Source of the DNA: CAZFAP01 sp964516325
GTDB lineage: Bacteria; Auribacterota; JABMQX01
DNA length: 5,346 nt
Direction of reading: 5' to 3'
NCBI GenBank assembly: GCA_964516325.1
Contig: CAZFAP010000233.1
Location: 1-5,346 of the forward strand
In this document: positions 5,179 to 5,346 of the stretch, in pieces
Numbering within the stretch: the first letter of the stretch is position 1
How the letters are laid out: every line of letters begins with the position of its first letter
Position numbers and translations under genes: made by a program
Notes under the pieces: generated by a model
Told to the model about the DNA's origin: nothing
What the model saw: only the letters and a program-made list of their open reading frames with translations
The model's database searches: none

Positions 5179-5346
5179 AGGTGGTGAAGGTTTTGGGGTT
5201 GGTGGTGATGGTGGTTTTTGGAATGGGGTGTTGGGCGGCAGGAGGAGGGGGCGGAAAGGAGGCGAAAGTCTCGGAGGCGGCGCTGAACGGAGCGATTCAG
5301 GATGGGCGGTATGACGAGGCGCTGTCTCTTCTGAACAAAAGGATTT
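5175..5346 (+). CDS. Exported protein with TPR-like helix pair (3' partial)
   Basis: Only the first 57 codons are in the window. ATG at 5175 follows AAAGGAGGA (5162-5170) with a five-base gap after GGAGG. A signal peptide opens the protein: MKVVKVLGLVVMVVFGMG, then CWAAGGGGG with cleavage probably near the Ala pair. C19 is preceded by GMG, a poor lipobox, so a lipoprotein is possible but not favoured. After a Gly-rich linker, residues from about 36 read AALNGAIQDGRYDEALSLL, the spacing and residues of a TPR or related helical repeat. The likely product is a periplasmic or outer-envelope TPR-type protein; its function is in the missing part. The first 61 coding bases contain no C, and codons such as GTG, TTG and GGG dominate, unlike the GTC/CTC/GGC-rich genes upstream. 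Confidence 0.75.
   Translation, partial: MKVVKVLGLVVMVVFGMGCWAAGGGGGKEAKVSEAALNGAIQDGRYDEALSLLNKRI

Noticed and set aside
1..5346. CRISPR array, insertion sequence, integrase or toxin-antitoxin pair
   Set aside because: I saw no regularly spaced repeats, no transposase or recombinase motifs, and no pair of small overlapping genes of that type on either strand.

Overview
The window looks like chromosomal DNA of a GC-rich environmental bacterium, most likely of the PVC group (Verrucomicrobiota, Planctomycetota or Lentisphaerota relatives). This is inferred from gene style, not from a marker gene. It holds exported jelly-roll proteins ending in a small beta-sandwich, a Tat-exported aldo/keto reductase, and an FG-GAP/VCBS plus ASPIC/UnbV protein. 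All five genes appear to encode exported proteins. I see no rRNA, tRNA, CRISPR array, transposase or phage gene.

Layout: (1) 1-526, plus strand, is the 3' end of a secreted protein with a MAM/choice-of-anchor-like jelly roll and a C-terminal beta-sandwich. (2) 527-874 is a gene-free space between convergent genes with several hairpins. (3) 875-1819, minus strand, is a complete secreted protein of unknown function with the same kind of C-terminal beta-sandwich. (4) 1820-2248 is a divergent intergenic region with candidate promoters for both flanking genes. (5) 2249-3274, plus strand, is a Tat-signal aldo/keto reductase with the full Asp-Tyr-Lys-His tetrad. (6) 3330-4880, plus strand, is an exported seven-motif calcium-binding propeller with a C-terminal ASPIC/UnbV domain, probably co-transcribed with the reductase. 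(7) 4881-5174 holds a terminator-like hairpin, a perfect TATAAT and a structured leader containing two tiny ORFs. (8) 5175-5346 is the start of an exported protein with a TPR-like helix pair, cut by the window edge.

Working together: the reductase and the propeller protein are the only plausible operon. Both carry export signals, so an envelope-located redox step on a carbohydrate or aldehyde-type substrate, with the propeller as binding or adhesion partner, is a reasonable but untested inference. The two beta-sandwich proteins may be independent surface or secreted proteins. The least ordinary part is the leader at 5037-5178: a consensus -10 box, two stem-loops able to pair with each other, and two tiny ORFs linked by ATGA overlaps to each other and to the gene start. 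No known defence, mobile or biosynthetic system is visible.
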